The translations under genes and the position numbers were made by a program. From positions 1 to 62,007 of the forward strand of contig JAGONC010000017.1 in assembly GCA_017993235.1 (NCBI GenBank): a stretch of DNA of 62,007 nucleotides. Reading direction: 5' to 3'. Positions 18,647 through 27,413 of the stretch are shown here, one piece after another. Each line of letters opens with the position of its first letter. Position 1 is the first letter of the stretch. The notes beneath the pieces are model-generated. The model was not told the origin of the DNA and searched no databases. It worked only from the letters and a program-made list of their open reading frames with translations. The stretch is from Lentimicrobiaceae bacterium (GTDB lineage Bacteria > Bacteroidota > Bacteroidia > Bacteroidales > JAGONC01).

Positions 18647-19354
18647 TCAGGCTGAAATTATCTCCAGTTTATCTTTCCATCTTTTCCAGTCAGGCATCAT
18701 CTTTTCCTGGAGTTGATAAAATTCTTTCCTATGATTAAGGTGAACAAGATGGCAGAGTTCATGGATGATTACATAATCGATACACCTGACCGGTGCTTTT
18801 ATCAGTTCCGGATTGATTATCAGTTTTTTGCCGGGAGTAAGGCTTCCCCATCTTCTTTTCATCCTTTTAACTTCCAGATCAGGTAATTTTAAGCCAAAGC
18901 TCTCAAAGGCTTTAAAATTTTCCATCAACCGTTTTGCAAAGAGTTTTTCTGAGTGGGATTTGTACCAGCGGGCTAACAACTGACGGGCAGTGATATGAAT
19001 AGTATTCTCTTTTGTTAAAACGATCAGTTCATTGCCTTTCAATTTTACTTCATTTTTATTACCTGCCCTGATCTTCAAAATATATCTTCTTCCAAGGAAA
19101 AGATGGGTCTCACCCGATATATATTCACGCCTGGGTGTCCTTGGCAGAAATGATTCAAAATATAGCCATTGCTTGAGAATCCACGATCCACGTTTAATTA
19201 ACTTTTCTTCAATACTATCCATACTGGCATTGAGCGGAGCAACCACTTTAACTGTTAGATCAGGATATACTTCAATGGATAATGTCTTCCTGTTCGATCT
19301 TGTAAGGGTATAGCTGATTTTTGTCTTGCCGTATTGAACCGAATACTCCATCAA
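18647..19354 (-). CDS. YgjP-like metalloprotease (DUF45, SprT/WLM-related)
   Basis: A 235-residue zinc-peptidase-fold protein. The C-terminal half has YVIIHELCHLVHLNH, the HExxH zinc motif plus a third His ligand candidate, preceded by RWGSLTPGKKLIINPEL, the conserved lead-in of the YgjP/DUF45 family. No signal peptide is present, so it is cytoplasmic. Its start overlaps the hsdR stop by 4 bp (ATGA type), so the two are translationally coupled. DUF45 genes are repeatedly found next to type I restriction genes; a role in turnover of the restriction complex is a guess. It is the last gene of the minus-strand island. Confidence 0.87.
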   Translation of the reverse strand: MMEYSVQYGKTKISYTLTRSNRKTLSIEVYPDLTVKVVAPLNASMDSIEEKLIKRGSWILKQWLYFESFLPRTPRREYISGETHLFLGRRYILKIRAGNKNEVKLKGNELIVLTKENTIHITARQLLARWYKSHSEKLFAKRLMENFKAFESFGLKLPDLEVKRMKRRWGSLTPGKKLIINPELIKAPVRCIDYVIIHELCHLVHLNHRKEFYQLQEKMMPDWKRWKDKLEIISA

Positions 19355-22300
19355 TAATTATTTAAAGCCACCTTCATGCATTTGGGGAGGATCTGATCAA
19401 TATCATCAAAAGTCATTTCGAATCCGAAATAGTCGCGATGACCATACAAGTAATCCTCAATAGCATTTTCCATCTGTTTTTGTACGTCTGTATTCCTTTT
19501 CCAGTCCCGAATTACCATCTTTTCAATGATGGAAGCGATGTCAATGCCTGCCTGAGCTATTTTTTCAGAGTACTCCTTAACTTTATCCTTCCCCAGTTTA
19601 TCTTCGATAATAGATCGTACTGCTCCAAAAAATGCCCTTACCTTTGGATCATCCTTGACACTTTCCGGAATACCTTCCTGATGTCCAGATGAATAATCCC
19701 TTTGAATTCCCATAATATGTTCCAGGTATTCCTTTTCATCCATCCTTCCCTCATTGAACAGGCGTATGGTTTCTTCGATCATGTCCGAAAACTTTCTATA
19801 ATATGCTTCGTCCTTATCCATACTTTCGGTAATGGTCCTTTTCATTTCATGTGCAATCTGATCGGCAACCGAAGCGTGAGTCTTTCCTGTTTTTAACAGC
19901 TCTTCATAGCGAAGTTCTTTATCGAACACATTAACGGTTTTGGTAACCTTCTCAACCCCATCAGCCTGGATGTATGTGTCGAGCAATTTCCTTACCCGTG
20001 ACTCGTATTCTTTATAACTGATCACCTCCGCATAACGCTGTTGCACACTGGTCCGCAATGATTGAAAAAACTTCAATTCCTGCTTGAAGAACTCAATTTT
20101 ACTTTCACTGAACATCAAATAGAAATCATCGGCAGCAAGCACTGTCTGAAGTGTTCTTGCATAAATAGAAAGTACTTCGTAGAATTTATCCCTGACATCC
20201 TTGTTAGCCAGATGTCTTTCCAGGGCTTCAATGTCTTTACGGTTTACATCATCAAATACGGCCCACACTTCCGAATGCCGTATGGGCACTTTCTTGATCT
20301 CATCCTTGATATCAATTACCGTGAGGGTTAGGTCTTCGTCATCATATCCCTCCAGGGCGCTGTAATGACTCAACGCTTCGTCCAGTCGGCCCAGGATACC
20401 CACATAGTCGATAATATAGCCAAATTCTTTCCCCTCAAATATACGGTTGACCCGGGCAATGGCTTGTAACAGCCCATGTTCCTTCAAAGGTTTAGCAAGG
20501 TATAAAACGGTATTCCTTGGTGCATCGAATCCAACAAGTAACTTGCTTACCACAATGATGATCTCTACTTCATCATCTTCATCCTTAAACTTTGAAATGA
20601 TATAATCTTCGTATTCATCCTGGGAATGAAATTTTTCAAGGATCATTTTCCAGTATTTCATACCCTCACCCTGCGGATCATCCCAAACATCATCATGGTC
20701 CTGCCTTGAATCGGGCGGTGTGAATACAACAGCAGTATTGATTTTTAATCCGGGATTAGGCTGTTTCTCGAAATATTTCTGGTAGCGTACTGCGGTTTCT
20801 ATTTTAGGAACCGCAAGCTGGGCTTTGAAACCGGTGCCCTGCCAGTTTTTCGTGAAATGGTTTGAAATATCGTATGCAATTTCCTCAACTACTTGCTGGG
20901 ACTCATAAATCTGGCTTATGGTGGAAAATTTTTTCTTTAAATCACTGGTTGCATATTCCGATAATGGTTCTGACAGCCGGTCAAATCCCTTATCGATCTG
21001 GTATTTATTGATATCCAGTTTCGCGGCTCTTCCTTCATATAATAGCGGAACGACTGCTTTATCTGCCACGGCCTGGTCAATGGTATATGTATGAATGAAT
21101 CCGCCAAACTTCCGTGCCGTGCTTTTTTCATTCTTCATCAGGGGCGTGCCGGTAAAACCGATATAGCAGGCATTTGGCAACATCCTTTTCATTTTTGCAT
21201 GGGCCACCCCGAACTGGCTGCGATGACTTTCATCCACCAGGACAAATATATTGGGGGAGCCATCCACAAAATCCATCCGGTTCAGGGCTGTTTCAAACTT
21301 ATCGATGACCGTGGTAATGATCTCATTGCCTTTGTCTTCGAGCAGCCTGATCAAATGGCTTCCTGTTCGGGCCTTGCGTACATTCTTACCGCAATTATTG
21401 AAGGTCTTGAAAATTTGCTTATCCAGGTTGATCCGGTCGGTTACGATGACCACCCTTGGATTTTGAATGGCCCTATCCAATGCCAACGCCTTTGAAAGCA
21501 TGACCATGGTGAGGGACTTTCCACTTCCTTGTGTATGCCAGATCACCCCTCCCCGTCTCTTGCCATCCTGAGAAAACTGCCTGACCCTTGTCAGGGTATC
21601 CTGCACGGCAAAATATTGCTGGTACCGTGCAATCTTTTCCACCGGTCCATCATACACCAAGAATTTATAGACCAGTTCCATCAATCGCTCAGGACGGCAC
21701 AAAGAATATAAGGCACAATCCTGCGCGGTGGGAAGCCGGTCTTCAGCTGCAATATCATTAATCTCATTTTTAATGATTTTCTCAACTTCTGACGCCACCC
21801 TTTCTTTCCAAATAAACCAGAACTTAGCTCCTGTACCTGTTACCGCATATTTTACTTCGTTGGGCTGTACCGAAAGCAAAAGCTGGGCATAATGATACAG
21901 ACGGGGGATGCCTTCGCTTTTGGTTTGATTACGTATGTGTTGCGAAATGCCTTCATCAAGTGACAGATTTTTATCCCTTCGTTTGTTCTCAATGACTACG
22001 AAAGGGATTCCATTCACAAACAGGACAATATCCGGTCGCCTGGTTTCCTTTGGCCCTTCAACCACAAACTCTTCCGTAATGTGAAAAACATTCTTTGCAA
22101 GGTTATCCCAATCGATGTATTTGATAGTGAAGCTTTTCTGATCTCCATAAATGTTTTCTGTAAAGCTTTTTCCCAGGGTGAGGAGGTCGTATATCTTTTC
22201 ATTGGTTTTCACCAGCCCTTCATCAGGGACATTTTTGATGGCATTTACTGCAGCACGGATGTTGCCTTCTGAGAATCTGAAGGATTCACCTTTGAACTCG

Positions 22301-22482
22301 AACGAGTTTATTGCCTTGAGTTGATTAAACAGGATATCTTCCAGGATGACATTGGAGAGGATATTTTCTCTTTCGCTTTTATTTTTATCCCCATTTAACC
22401 ATCGGTAGTTAAACTTTCGAAGGAGGTTCAGAGCCGGAAGTTGGGAATCGGTCCATTCTGAATAGTGTATGCTTTCTTTCAT
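19351..22482 (-). CDS. hsdR: Type I restriction enzyme, endonuclease/translocase subunit HsdR
   Basis: A 1043-residue motor and nuclease subunit that, with HsdM and HsdS, translocates and cuts DNA lacking the cognate methylation. The N-terminal nuclease domain shows the PD-(D/E)xK pattern (RRPDIVLF at about 149, VIENKR at about 163). The SF2 helicase core has Walker A HTQGSGKS (about 316-323), LVDESHR (about 427), GFTGTPLM (about 450) and a later ARVNRIF. The C-terminal helical part docks on the methylase. Length is normal and the frame is intact. It is separated from hsdM/hsdS by six accessory genes. The DUF6398 gene ends 49 bp upstream and the protease overlaps its stop. Confidence 0.96.
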   Translation of the reverse strand: MKESIHYSEWTDSQLPALNLLRKFNYRWLNGDKNKSERENILSNVILEDILFNQLKAINSFEFKGESFRFSEGNIRAAVNAIKNVPDEGLVKTNEKIYDLLTLGKSFTENIYGDQKSFTIKYIDWDNLAKNVFHITEEFVVEGPKETRRPDIVLFVNGIPFVVIENKRRDKNLSLDEGISQHIRNQTKSEGIPRLYHYAQLLLSVQPNEVKYAVTGTGAKFWFIWKERVASEVEKIIKNEINDIAAEDRLPTAQDCALYSLCRPERLMELVYKFLVYDGPVEKIARYQQYFAVQDTLTRVRQFSQDGKRRGGVIWHTQGSGKSLTMVMLSKALALDRAIQNPRVVIVTDRINLDKQIFKTFNNCGKNVRKARTGSHLIRLLEDKGNEIITTVIDKFETALNRMDFVDGSPNIFVLVDESHRSQFGVAHAKMKRMLPNACYIGFTGTPLMKNEKSTARKFGGFIHTYTIDQAVADKAVVPLLYEGRAAKLDINKYQIDKGFDRLSEPLSEYATSDLKKKFSTISQIYESQQVVEEIAYDISNHFTKNWQGTGFKAQLAVPKIETAVRYQKYFEKQPNPGLKINTAVVFTPPDSRQDHDDVWDDPQGEGMKYWKMILEKFHSQDEYEDYIISKFKDEDDEVEIIIVVSKLLVGFDAPRNTVLYLAKPLKEHGLLQAIARVNRIFEGKEFGYIIDYVGILGRLDEALSHYSALEGYDDEDLTLTVIDIKDEIKKVPIRHSEVWAVFDDVNRKDIEALERHLANKDVRDKFYEVLSIYARTLQTVLAADDFYLMFSESKIEFFKQELKFFQSLRTSVQQRYAEVISYKEYESRVRKLLDTYIQADGVEKVTKTVNVFDKELRYEELLKTGKTHASVADQIAHEMKRTITESMDKDEAYYRKFSDMIEETIRLFNEGRMDEKEYLEHIMGIQRDYSSGHQEGIPESVKDDPKVRAFFGAVRSIIEDKLGKDKVKEYSEKIAQAGIDIASIIEKMVIRDWKRNTDVQKQMENAIEDYLYGHRDYFGFEMTFDDIDQILPKCMKVALNNY

Positions 22483-22531
22483 TTATATTATTGCATTGAT
22501 TTGATTTTAAAATATTTAAAGCCATATACTA

Positions 22532-23311
22532 TCAATCCAGATCATAGACCATCGAAGAGACATGATACTCGAACCATTCCTTGAACATGTCCAGGTTAAT
22601 GGTTTCAGGCCAGTAATTTGTGTCGGTACACACATCCTGCAACTCATTTTCAAAGATCTCTATATAGTTTTCAGCAAGCATCTGTTCGATGTCTTCCTTA
22701 TCAACAATATCATACTCTTCCGAGGAGAGCAGGTAGGTATTTCCATCATAAAAATCATCCAGTGTCCAGGGCTTTCGTGGATTGACCTCGTTGATCCAGT
22801 TTATGAAAGGCTGTTTCGGCCTGACGAAAATGGCTACTTTATCGAGAAAAGGCAGATCAATCGGAGATGTGTCATGTGTTTTGGTATCTTCAAAAAGCAA
22901 AAATCCTTCCTCGGATAGCCTGAGTTGATTCAAAGGATTGCTTTCCTGGGAATATTTTGTTGAGAATTCCATATCGAATGGCCCCAGTTTCAGCATCTTT
23001 CTGATCTGGCCTGCTTTGGCACCCACGGTGTTTTTATTGCACCCGTAATAATCGCATAGATCATCCAGGGATAAATAGGGCAGAAAGGATTTGTCGCTCA
23101 GAAAATTGATCTGTCCGATGGCATGGATTACGGCGGTGGCCCATATTTCGCTTATCCCGCTTATAAAAGGAACGTTGCGTTTACGTCCCAGTTTCAGGAT
23201 CATTTTTTCGGCTAGTGTAGCGTACTCTTCGTTGATTTTTTCGAGGCATAGTTTCTTTGCCATATCAACGATCTCTTGTTCTTTTTGTTTGATTTCTTCT
23301 TTTTGTGTCAT
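22532..23311 (-). CDS. DUF6398 domain protein
   Basis: A 259-residue cytoplasmic protein. The first 125 residues fit the DUF6398 pattern: a Lys/Glu-rich lead, KLGRKRNVPFISGISEIWATAV, and a helix-turn-helix-like SLDDLCDYYGCNKNTVGAKAGQIRKML at about 80-106. The C-terminal half, rich in acidic residues and Trp, was not recognised. Its first 47 bases overlap the end of the HAD gene, which implies translational coupling. Function is unknown; the HTH-like segment suggests nucleic acid contact. It sits between the HAD phosphatase and hsdR in the defence island and probably shares their transcript. Confidence 0.75.
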   Translation of the reverse strand: MTQKEEIKQKEQEIVDMAKKLCLEKINEEYATLAEKMILKLGRKRNVPFISGISEIWATAVIHAIGQINFLSDKSFLPYLSLDDLCDYYGCNKNTVGAKAGQIRKMLKLGPFDMEFSTKYSQESNPLNQLRLSEEGFLLFEDTKTHDTSPIDLPFLDKVAIFVRPKQPFINWINEVNPRKPWTLDDFYDGNTYLLSSEEYDIVDKEDIEQMLAENYIEIFENELQDVCTDTNYWPETINLDMFKEWFEYHVSSMVYDLD

Positions 23312-24158
23312 AGGTCGTTTTGTTTTGGGCTAAAGCCCGTGTTTTTGAAATAATTGATTTTATGATAAGGTCTAGTCTTGATCCTTCCCTGTAATCAGCC
23401 GGGGCCATGAAATCTGCACGTTGGTCTAGAATCAGCTTCTCACAAATCTGTTTTGGGGAAGGTTTATCCTTCTTTCTTCTCTTTGCCGGATCATATACTG
23501 CGATAGAAGTTCCTCCCTGGTATTTGATCATTTTCATGGCCGGAACATCGGTTTCGCCGTCACCGATATAGATCATGTTGGGAAACGGCACAGGTCTTTT
23601 GTCATATTCCACGAACTTGTTAATCTGTGAATTGTCGTAGGAATTGAGAATACCCTTGTTGATCCGGAAAAGGTATTGCGTCTTGGTAGTGTAATTTATA
23701 GCCAGGGCGGGCCAGGTGGCAATGCCGTTCGCATCGAATATATAACCTGAAGCGAAAATATACCTGAAATGCCGGGAGATAGAGGTTCCGTTGATGATTT
23801 CGCGTACACCGGAGGATATGATGTAATGATCGGTTTGAACTCCTGCAGCATGGGCAAATGCGTTGATCCTGTCGAAATAGGCTTCTACCCCTTCAAAGAA
23901 TGTTATTTTCCGGCCGTGCTCGATGAAGGCCTGACGGGTGACCGGTATCTTTTTCTCCCTGGCCTTGCTGATCATTAGCTGCATGTAGGTAAGTATTTCA
24001 TCCGCGTCATGCTCCCTGGCAATTTGATTCGCTTCTTCCCAGAAGGCTGTACTGTTGATGCCCAGTTTTGGTATGAATGAGTGTTCCTGCATATTACCCG
24101 GTGCCAGCGTGCCGTCGAAGTCGTAGGCGATAGCGATATTTATTGGTTTTATAGACAT
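23265..24158 (-). CDS. HAD-superfamily phosphatase
   Basis: A 297-residue hydrolase with motif I DFDGTL at residues 13-18 (nucleophile Asp13, acid/base Asp15), a motif II Ser in YIISSG, and motif III/IV GDGETDVPAM. The fold resembles phosphoserine-phosphatase-like HAD enzymes with a helical cap. Substrate unknown. The last 20 residues or so are basic and are read from sequence that also encodes the start of the DUF6398 gene. This tail includes a GGGCTAAAGCCC hairpin at about 23328-23339, so the original C-terminus may have been extended. Upstream lies the 460-bp gap with three short transcripts. Why a HAD enzyme is in this restriction locus is not known. Confidence 0.8.
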   Translation of the reverse strand: MSIKPINIAIAYDFDGTLAPGNMQEHSFIPKLGINSTAFWEEANQIAREHDADEILTYMQLMISKAREKKIPVTRQAFIEHGRKITFFEGVEAYFDRINAFAHAAGVQTDHYIISSGVREIINGTSISRHFRYIFASGYIFDANGIATWPALAINYTTKTQYLFRINKGILNSYDNSQINKFVEYDKRPVPFPNMIYIGDGETDVPAMKMIKYQGGTSIAVYDPAKRRKKDKPSPKQICEKLILDQRADFMAPADYREGSRLDLIIKSIISKTRALAQNKTTYDTKRRNQTKRTRDR

Positions 24159-24190
24159 ACTCCTATATCATTTTATATTATCTTTACACT

Positions 24191-24268
24191 TGCTTTGCCC
24201 AAAGGGTAGTAGTGCTGGCTACGCAGGCCGTATATGCGCTCCGCACCGACAGGGTGCGGTTTTATTTT
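24191..24268 (+). ncRNA. Candidate short transcript A
   Basis: A -7-like TATCTTTA (24179-24186) is followed about 55 bp later by the hairpin CCGCACC-GACAG-GGTGCGG (24241-24259) and TTTTATTTT. The span has no credible ORF. Start and function are inferred from promoter and terminator shape only. Confidence 0.4.
24241..24268 (+). terminator. Intrinsic terminator of transcript A
   Basis: Seven-bp GC-rich stem with a five-base loop, followed by a T-rich run. It is on the plus strand, opposite to the flanking genes, so it does not end either of them. Confidence 0.65.
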
Positions 24269-24327
24269 ATGATCTATTCGTAGTTTCATTCTTACCGGCA
24301 CAAATTATTTTATTAATTTTGTTTCAT

Positions 24328-24391
24328 TCTTTACCCTCGGTAAGGAACCTACCAAGGTTTCAAACGCTGAACCCGTAATCAGCGTTTTTTT
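24328..24391 (+). ncRNA. Candidate short transcript B
   Basis: An exact -7 box TAATTTTG (24314-24321) leads into about 64 nt with a first hairpin (CCTCGGTA/TACCAAGG, one mismatch) and a terminator. No ORF is present. It is the best supported of three consecutive promoter-to-terminator units in this gap. Confidence 0.5.
24364..24391 (+). terminator. Intrinsic terminator of transcript B
   Basis: ACGCTGA and TCAGCGT pair perfectly around an eight-base loop and are followed by seven T residues, a classical terminator on the plus strand. Confidence 0.75.
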
Positions 24392-24538
24392 ATTGAAATA
24401 AGCGGTTTCTTGAACTTAAATAATTTAACATCCAAGAAAAATTTTAAATATCACAAAATAAACATGTTAACTTAAAAGTGTTTATAAAAAGTCGAAAAAT
24501 TTTATTATGTGCTAATTTTTTCACTATCTTCGTATCAA

Positions 24539-24621
24539 GTCGACCGGGTTTTTCCGAATGGAATTATCGGGCCGCAACAACTAAAAAGTATTTTGGCCCC
24601 GGTTTGTAACCGGGGTTTTTT
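24539..24621 (+). ncRNA. Candidate short transcript C
   Basis: A -7-like TATCTTCG (24525-24532) precedes about 83 nt containing a TTTCC-GAAT-GGAA hairpin and a strong terminator whose T run touches the stop codon of the convergent DUF3800 gene. The hairpin could instead serve mainly as that gene's terminator. Confidence 0.4.
24597..24621 (+). terminator. Intrinsic terminator of transcript C
   Basis: CCCCGGTT-TGT-AACCGGGG followed by six T residues. The stem is symmetric, but the minus-strand side lacks an immediate T run, so it works best on the plus strand. Confidence 0.8.
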
Positions 24622-25369
24622 ACTTTCTAACAATCCCAAGAGAATCATTCTTACTTGCTTCTTTTAATAAAATGGGTTCAAGATCATCAAATAAAAGATC
24701 AATGTTATACTTTTTTAAACTTGTTTTAGGGAATTCTTTTCTGTATAGAATATGAGCAATAGAATCGACCGTCTGCAGGAAATAAGACGATGTGGATTTT
24801 CTGGAAAATAGATCTTCAACAATATTTTCGGTTGGTACAAAATAATAATCAGTGAAATGAGATGGAATGGGATTATAAATTCTCATTTGCCGCATTATAT
24901 GATTTATTAATGGATGATTCGTCTCATCACTAATAATTATACCTTTTGCGTGTCCAGATTTTTTCAAAAAGGTATCATATCTTTGAATCATCCTTCTCCA
25001 GGCAAGGCTCTGAAAATCAGTTATGTCTAAAAATTCAGATTTACGAAGACAAATATTTATGATGCGACCGTTAGAAAATATCCTTGGGATCTCATGAATA
25101 TAATCTTTAAGAAGCTCTATTCTTGATAATTTTTTGATTTTTGAATATTCTTTTAGTTTATTTATCCTTATTAATTCAGAAGCGTGAATCTCAGTCTTTA
25201 AAAGCAGTCCGTACTTTAATTTAAATGACTGACGTAGAGTTTTTAATTTTTGTAAATTTTCTAACCAGTTCTCAACTGATATAATTAATCCGCTTAAGAT
25301 ATAATGTTCAGAGCCATATTTGCTGAGAATACCCGGATCACCACTTTCATCAACATACATTAAATACAT
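24620..25369 (-). CDS. DUF3800 domain protein
   Basis: A 249-residue protein of the DUF3800 family, recognised by the N-terminal YVDESGD (residues 5-11), a middle IIISDETNH and a late LQTVDSIAHIL. The acidic positions resemble an RNase H-like active site, and the family is often found in mobile and defence regions; its activity is not established. It begins 11 bp after the full-length hsdS stop, so it is probably the last gene of the hsdM-side transcript. The coding sequence is AT-rich compared with the metabolic genes, as is usual for transferred defence genes. Confidence 0.85.
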   Translation of the reverse strand: MYLMYVDESGDPGILSKYGSEHYILSGLIISVENWLENLQKLKTLRQSFKLKYGLLLKTEIHASELIRINKLKEYSKIKKLSRIELLKDYIHEIPRIFSNGRIINICLRKSEFLDITDFQSLAWRRMIQRYDTFLKKSGHAKGIIISDETNHPLINHIMRQMRIYNPIPSHFTDYYFVPTENIVEDLFSRKSTSSYFLQTVDSIAHILYRKEFPKTSLKKYNIDLLFDDLEPILLKEASKNDSLGIVRK

Positions 25370-25379
25370 ATCTTTCTTG

Positions 25380-26624
25380 TTAATTGGTTTTAACTCGTAC
25401 CTCTCCTGTCAGCAACTTTTGCATAAGCCCGATCTTTTGCATCTTTAAATGAGTAAATTGCTTATTTGATAAGTCTATTTCTTGATCAATGCTTGAAATT
25501 GATTTTCTGATTTTAATTTGCTCATCTATATTTTGGGGCATAGTAAGTTTTATTTTTTCAAAATCTCTTTTGGAAACTTCCATGAAAGTACTTCCAGCTC
25601 CTAATTTTTTGAGTCGGGATTTATTCACAATCATCAAATAGTATAAAAACTCCGGATCTACATTTTTGGGAATAATGCTTTTAAAGCCCTGATTTGTAGT
25701 CATTGGAACAGTATTAAGTGCACAATCGCCAATCGTCGCTCTCGTGCAAATTATTATTGAAAATATAGGTAAAAGTGTGGCAGAGCTATTTTTATAACCT
25801 GATTCTGAGATTTTTGTCCTGATCTCTCCAAGATATTTTCTCCCGTTAAGAGCAGTAATATCGGTTGGAGTGCACCAATTAATGTTCCCATTCCAATAAT
25901 CTTCATTCGTAGTATCTGGAGTACCACCACTAATGACGTGACCTATCTCTTTTATACTTCTTTCTACCCATCCCTCCCCCTCAACCTCCTTTTCACACAC
26001 CGAAGCTTTAGCGAAGGCGGGAAACCTACTCTTCCCCGTCAACAACTGCTGCATCAGGCCTTTTTTGAGTCTGGTTTTGGCCTGGATGAGCTGCTCGGTG
26101 GTTTCGATGGCCTTGTCCCAGGTGGATAGGATGCGGGCGATTTTTTGTTGCTCTTTAATTGGAGGTAAAGCTAAATTATACGTAGCAAGTTGAACACCAG
26201 TAAGCTGAGGAATACCGCTACTTTCAACAAAAAATCTTACTTTATAATTTGTATAATAGGTGAGAAAGCGAGAATCACACCCATCTTTAGGAAATAATAC
26301 TAATAATCTCCCGATTGCTCCAAAACCTCCAGACTTATGAAAAGCTGTTCCTAATCCAACACCTCTACCAACTATAGTTACTGCATCTCCTGAATACTCT
26401 TGTAAATTATAATATCCGTATATTCCATTATTATCAACTGTGTTGGAATAAACTGGATAACAATATTCTTCTTTTTTTTCTTCCGAAAAGTATTCTTTCA
26501 TCAAATCTCTTCCAACACGAATAATAGTAATTTCATCATATCTAACCACCTCCCACTCCTCCGGTATCCAGCCCAGTTTGGTGAGTTTATAGCCGGGTTT
26601 GATATTTTCGCTTTTATTTTCCAT
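25380..26624 (-). CDS. hsdS: Type I restriction specificity subunit HsdS, full length (two target-recognition domains)
   Basis: A 414-residue DNA-recognition subunit. It has the duplicated plan of the family: first target-recognition domain (about 1-155), a conserved helix (LPPIKEQQKIARILSTWDKA, KKGLMQQLLTGK), a second domain (about 205-350) and a second helix (LMQKLLTGEVR). The start abuts the nucleotidyltransferase stop. An oddity lies at the join after the first helix, where the usual RFPGF...GEW reads RFPAFAKASVCEKEVEGEGW; the underlying bases (about 25985-26025) include CGAAGCTTTAGCGAAGG, which looks like interspersed-repeat material in frame. AT-rich. A second, half-length HsdS is at 30026-30631. 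Confidence 0.94.
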   Translation of the reverse strand: MENKSENIKPGYKLTKLGWIPEEWEVVRYDEITIIRVGRDLMKEYFSEEKKEEYCYPVYSNTVDNNGIYGYYNLQEYSGDAVTIVGRGVGLGTAFHKSGGFGAIGRLLVLFPKDGCDSRFLTYYTNYKVRFFVESSGIPQLTGVQLATYNLALPPIKEQQKIARILSTWDKAIETTEQLIQAKTRLKKGLMQQLLTGKSRFPAFAKASVCEKEVEGEGWVERSIKEIGHVISGGTPDTTNEDYWNGNINWCTPTDITALNGRKYLGEIRTKISESGYKNSSATLLPIFSIIICTRATIGDCALNTVPMTTNQGFKSIIPKNVDPEFLYYLMIVNKSRLKKLGAGSTFMEVSKRDFEKIKLTMPQNIDEQIKIRKSISSIDQEIDLSNKQFTHLKMQKIGLMQKLLTGEVRVKTN

Positions 26625-27413
26625 TTACAGGTTAAATGTTGTCTTCAATTGTTTAAATATTCTTTCCGGATTGATTTCCGCTAATTCAATGTTTTTAGCT
26701 AATACTTTATAATCAGGAGGATCGGTTTTTACATGTTCAATGAAGTTGATAAGATCACTTTTCATGGGCTCTGTGAGGTCAATTCGATCATCCGGATTCA
26801 GTATCAACGCAATCCGGAAAATATCGTTTCTGTGCTTTTTAACATCATAGAGTAATCTGCTTCTTTCATCTTCATGTCCCCAATCATTTGCAATGATCCT
26901 TTGGTGTATATCCAGGAACGCTTTTACTTTTAAACAAAGTAAGGCAGGTGAAGTGGCCAGATGTAAACCATCAATAATATCTGAATTATTTCTTGTAAAA
27001 TCATAATAATCCTGATCCATCAGAATAGCCGAAAGGCTACTTAAATCCTCACCTACCGGAATGGGAGTTAAATGGGCTTCTTTGAAATCACCTTCAATAT
27101 CCAGTAAACGCGAAAAGATTTCGATTTGAAATGGAAATTCATTGTCTTCCGGTTTATTAAAACGGTAAACAATAGGTTTGCCATTGCTTTTCTCTCTTAT
27201 TTTATATTTTCCTTCTTCGATGAATTCCCAGAAATGTTTTATAAAATCTTTTGTTAATGCTTCTATGAGCAGGATAATGTCAAGATCTTTGGTTACCCTG
27301 AAAGGGAGGCCGGTTTCTTCCATCCAGATATCTGTGGCAGCCCCGCCGATTAAAATGTAGGAATCCTTATAAGTGCTGAAATAATCAGTAAATAAAGCCA
27401 ATCCTTTTACCAT
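26625..27413 (-). CDS. Nucleotidyltransferase-fold protein, putative toxin of an HTH/NTase pair
   Basis: A 262-residue protein with the minimal nucleotidyltransferase signature: LIGGAATDIWM (about 21-31) followed by TKDLDII (about 41-47), the GG-x-D-x-D arrangement seen in AbiEii-like and MNT-like toxins. The C-terminal half is helical and contains an HEDERSRLLYDV segment. It overlaps the upstream HTH gene by 7 bp and runs directly into hsdS. Such coupling of a small HTH protein and a nucleotidyltransferase is the usual layout of a type IV (AbiE-like) toxin-antitoxin module. It is not closely similar to the AbiEii-like protein at 48044-48862. Toxin activity is inference. Confidence 0.75.
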   Translation of the reverse strand: MVKGLALFTDYFSTYKDSYILIGGAATDIWMEETGLPFRVTKDLDIILLIEALTKDFIKHFWEFIEEGKYKIREKSNGKPIVYRFNKPEDNEFPFQIEIFSRLLDIEGDFKEAHLTPIPVGEDLSSLSAILMDQDYYDFTRNNSDIIDGLHLATSPALLCLKVKAFLDIHQRIIANDWGHEDERSRLLYDVKKHRNDIFRIALILNPDDRIDLTEPMKSDLINFIEHVKTDPPDYKVLAKNIELAEINPERIFKQLKTTFNL

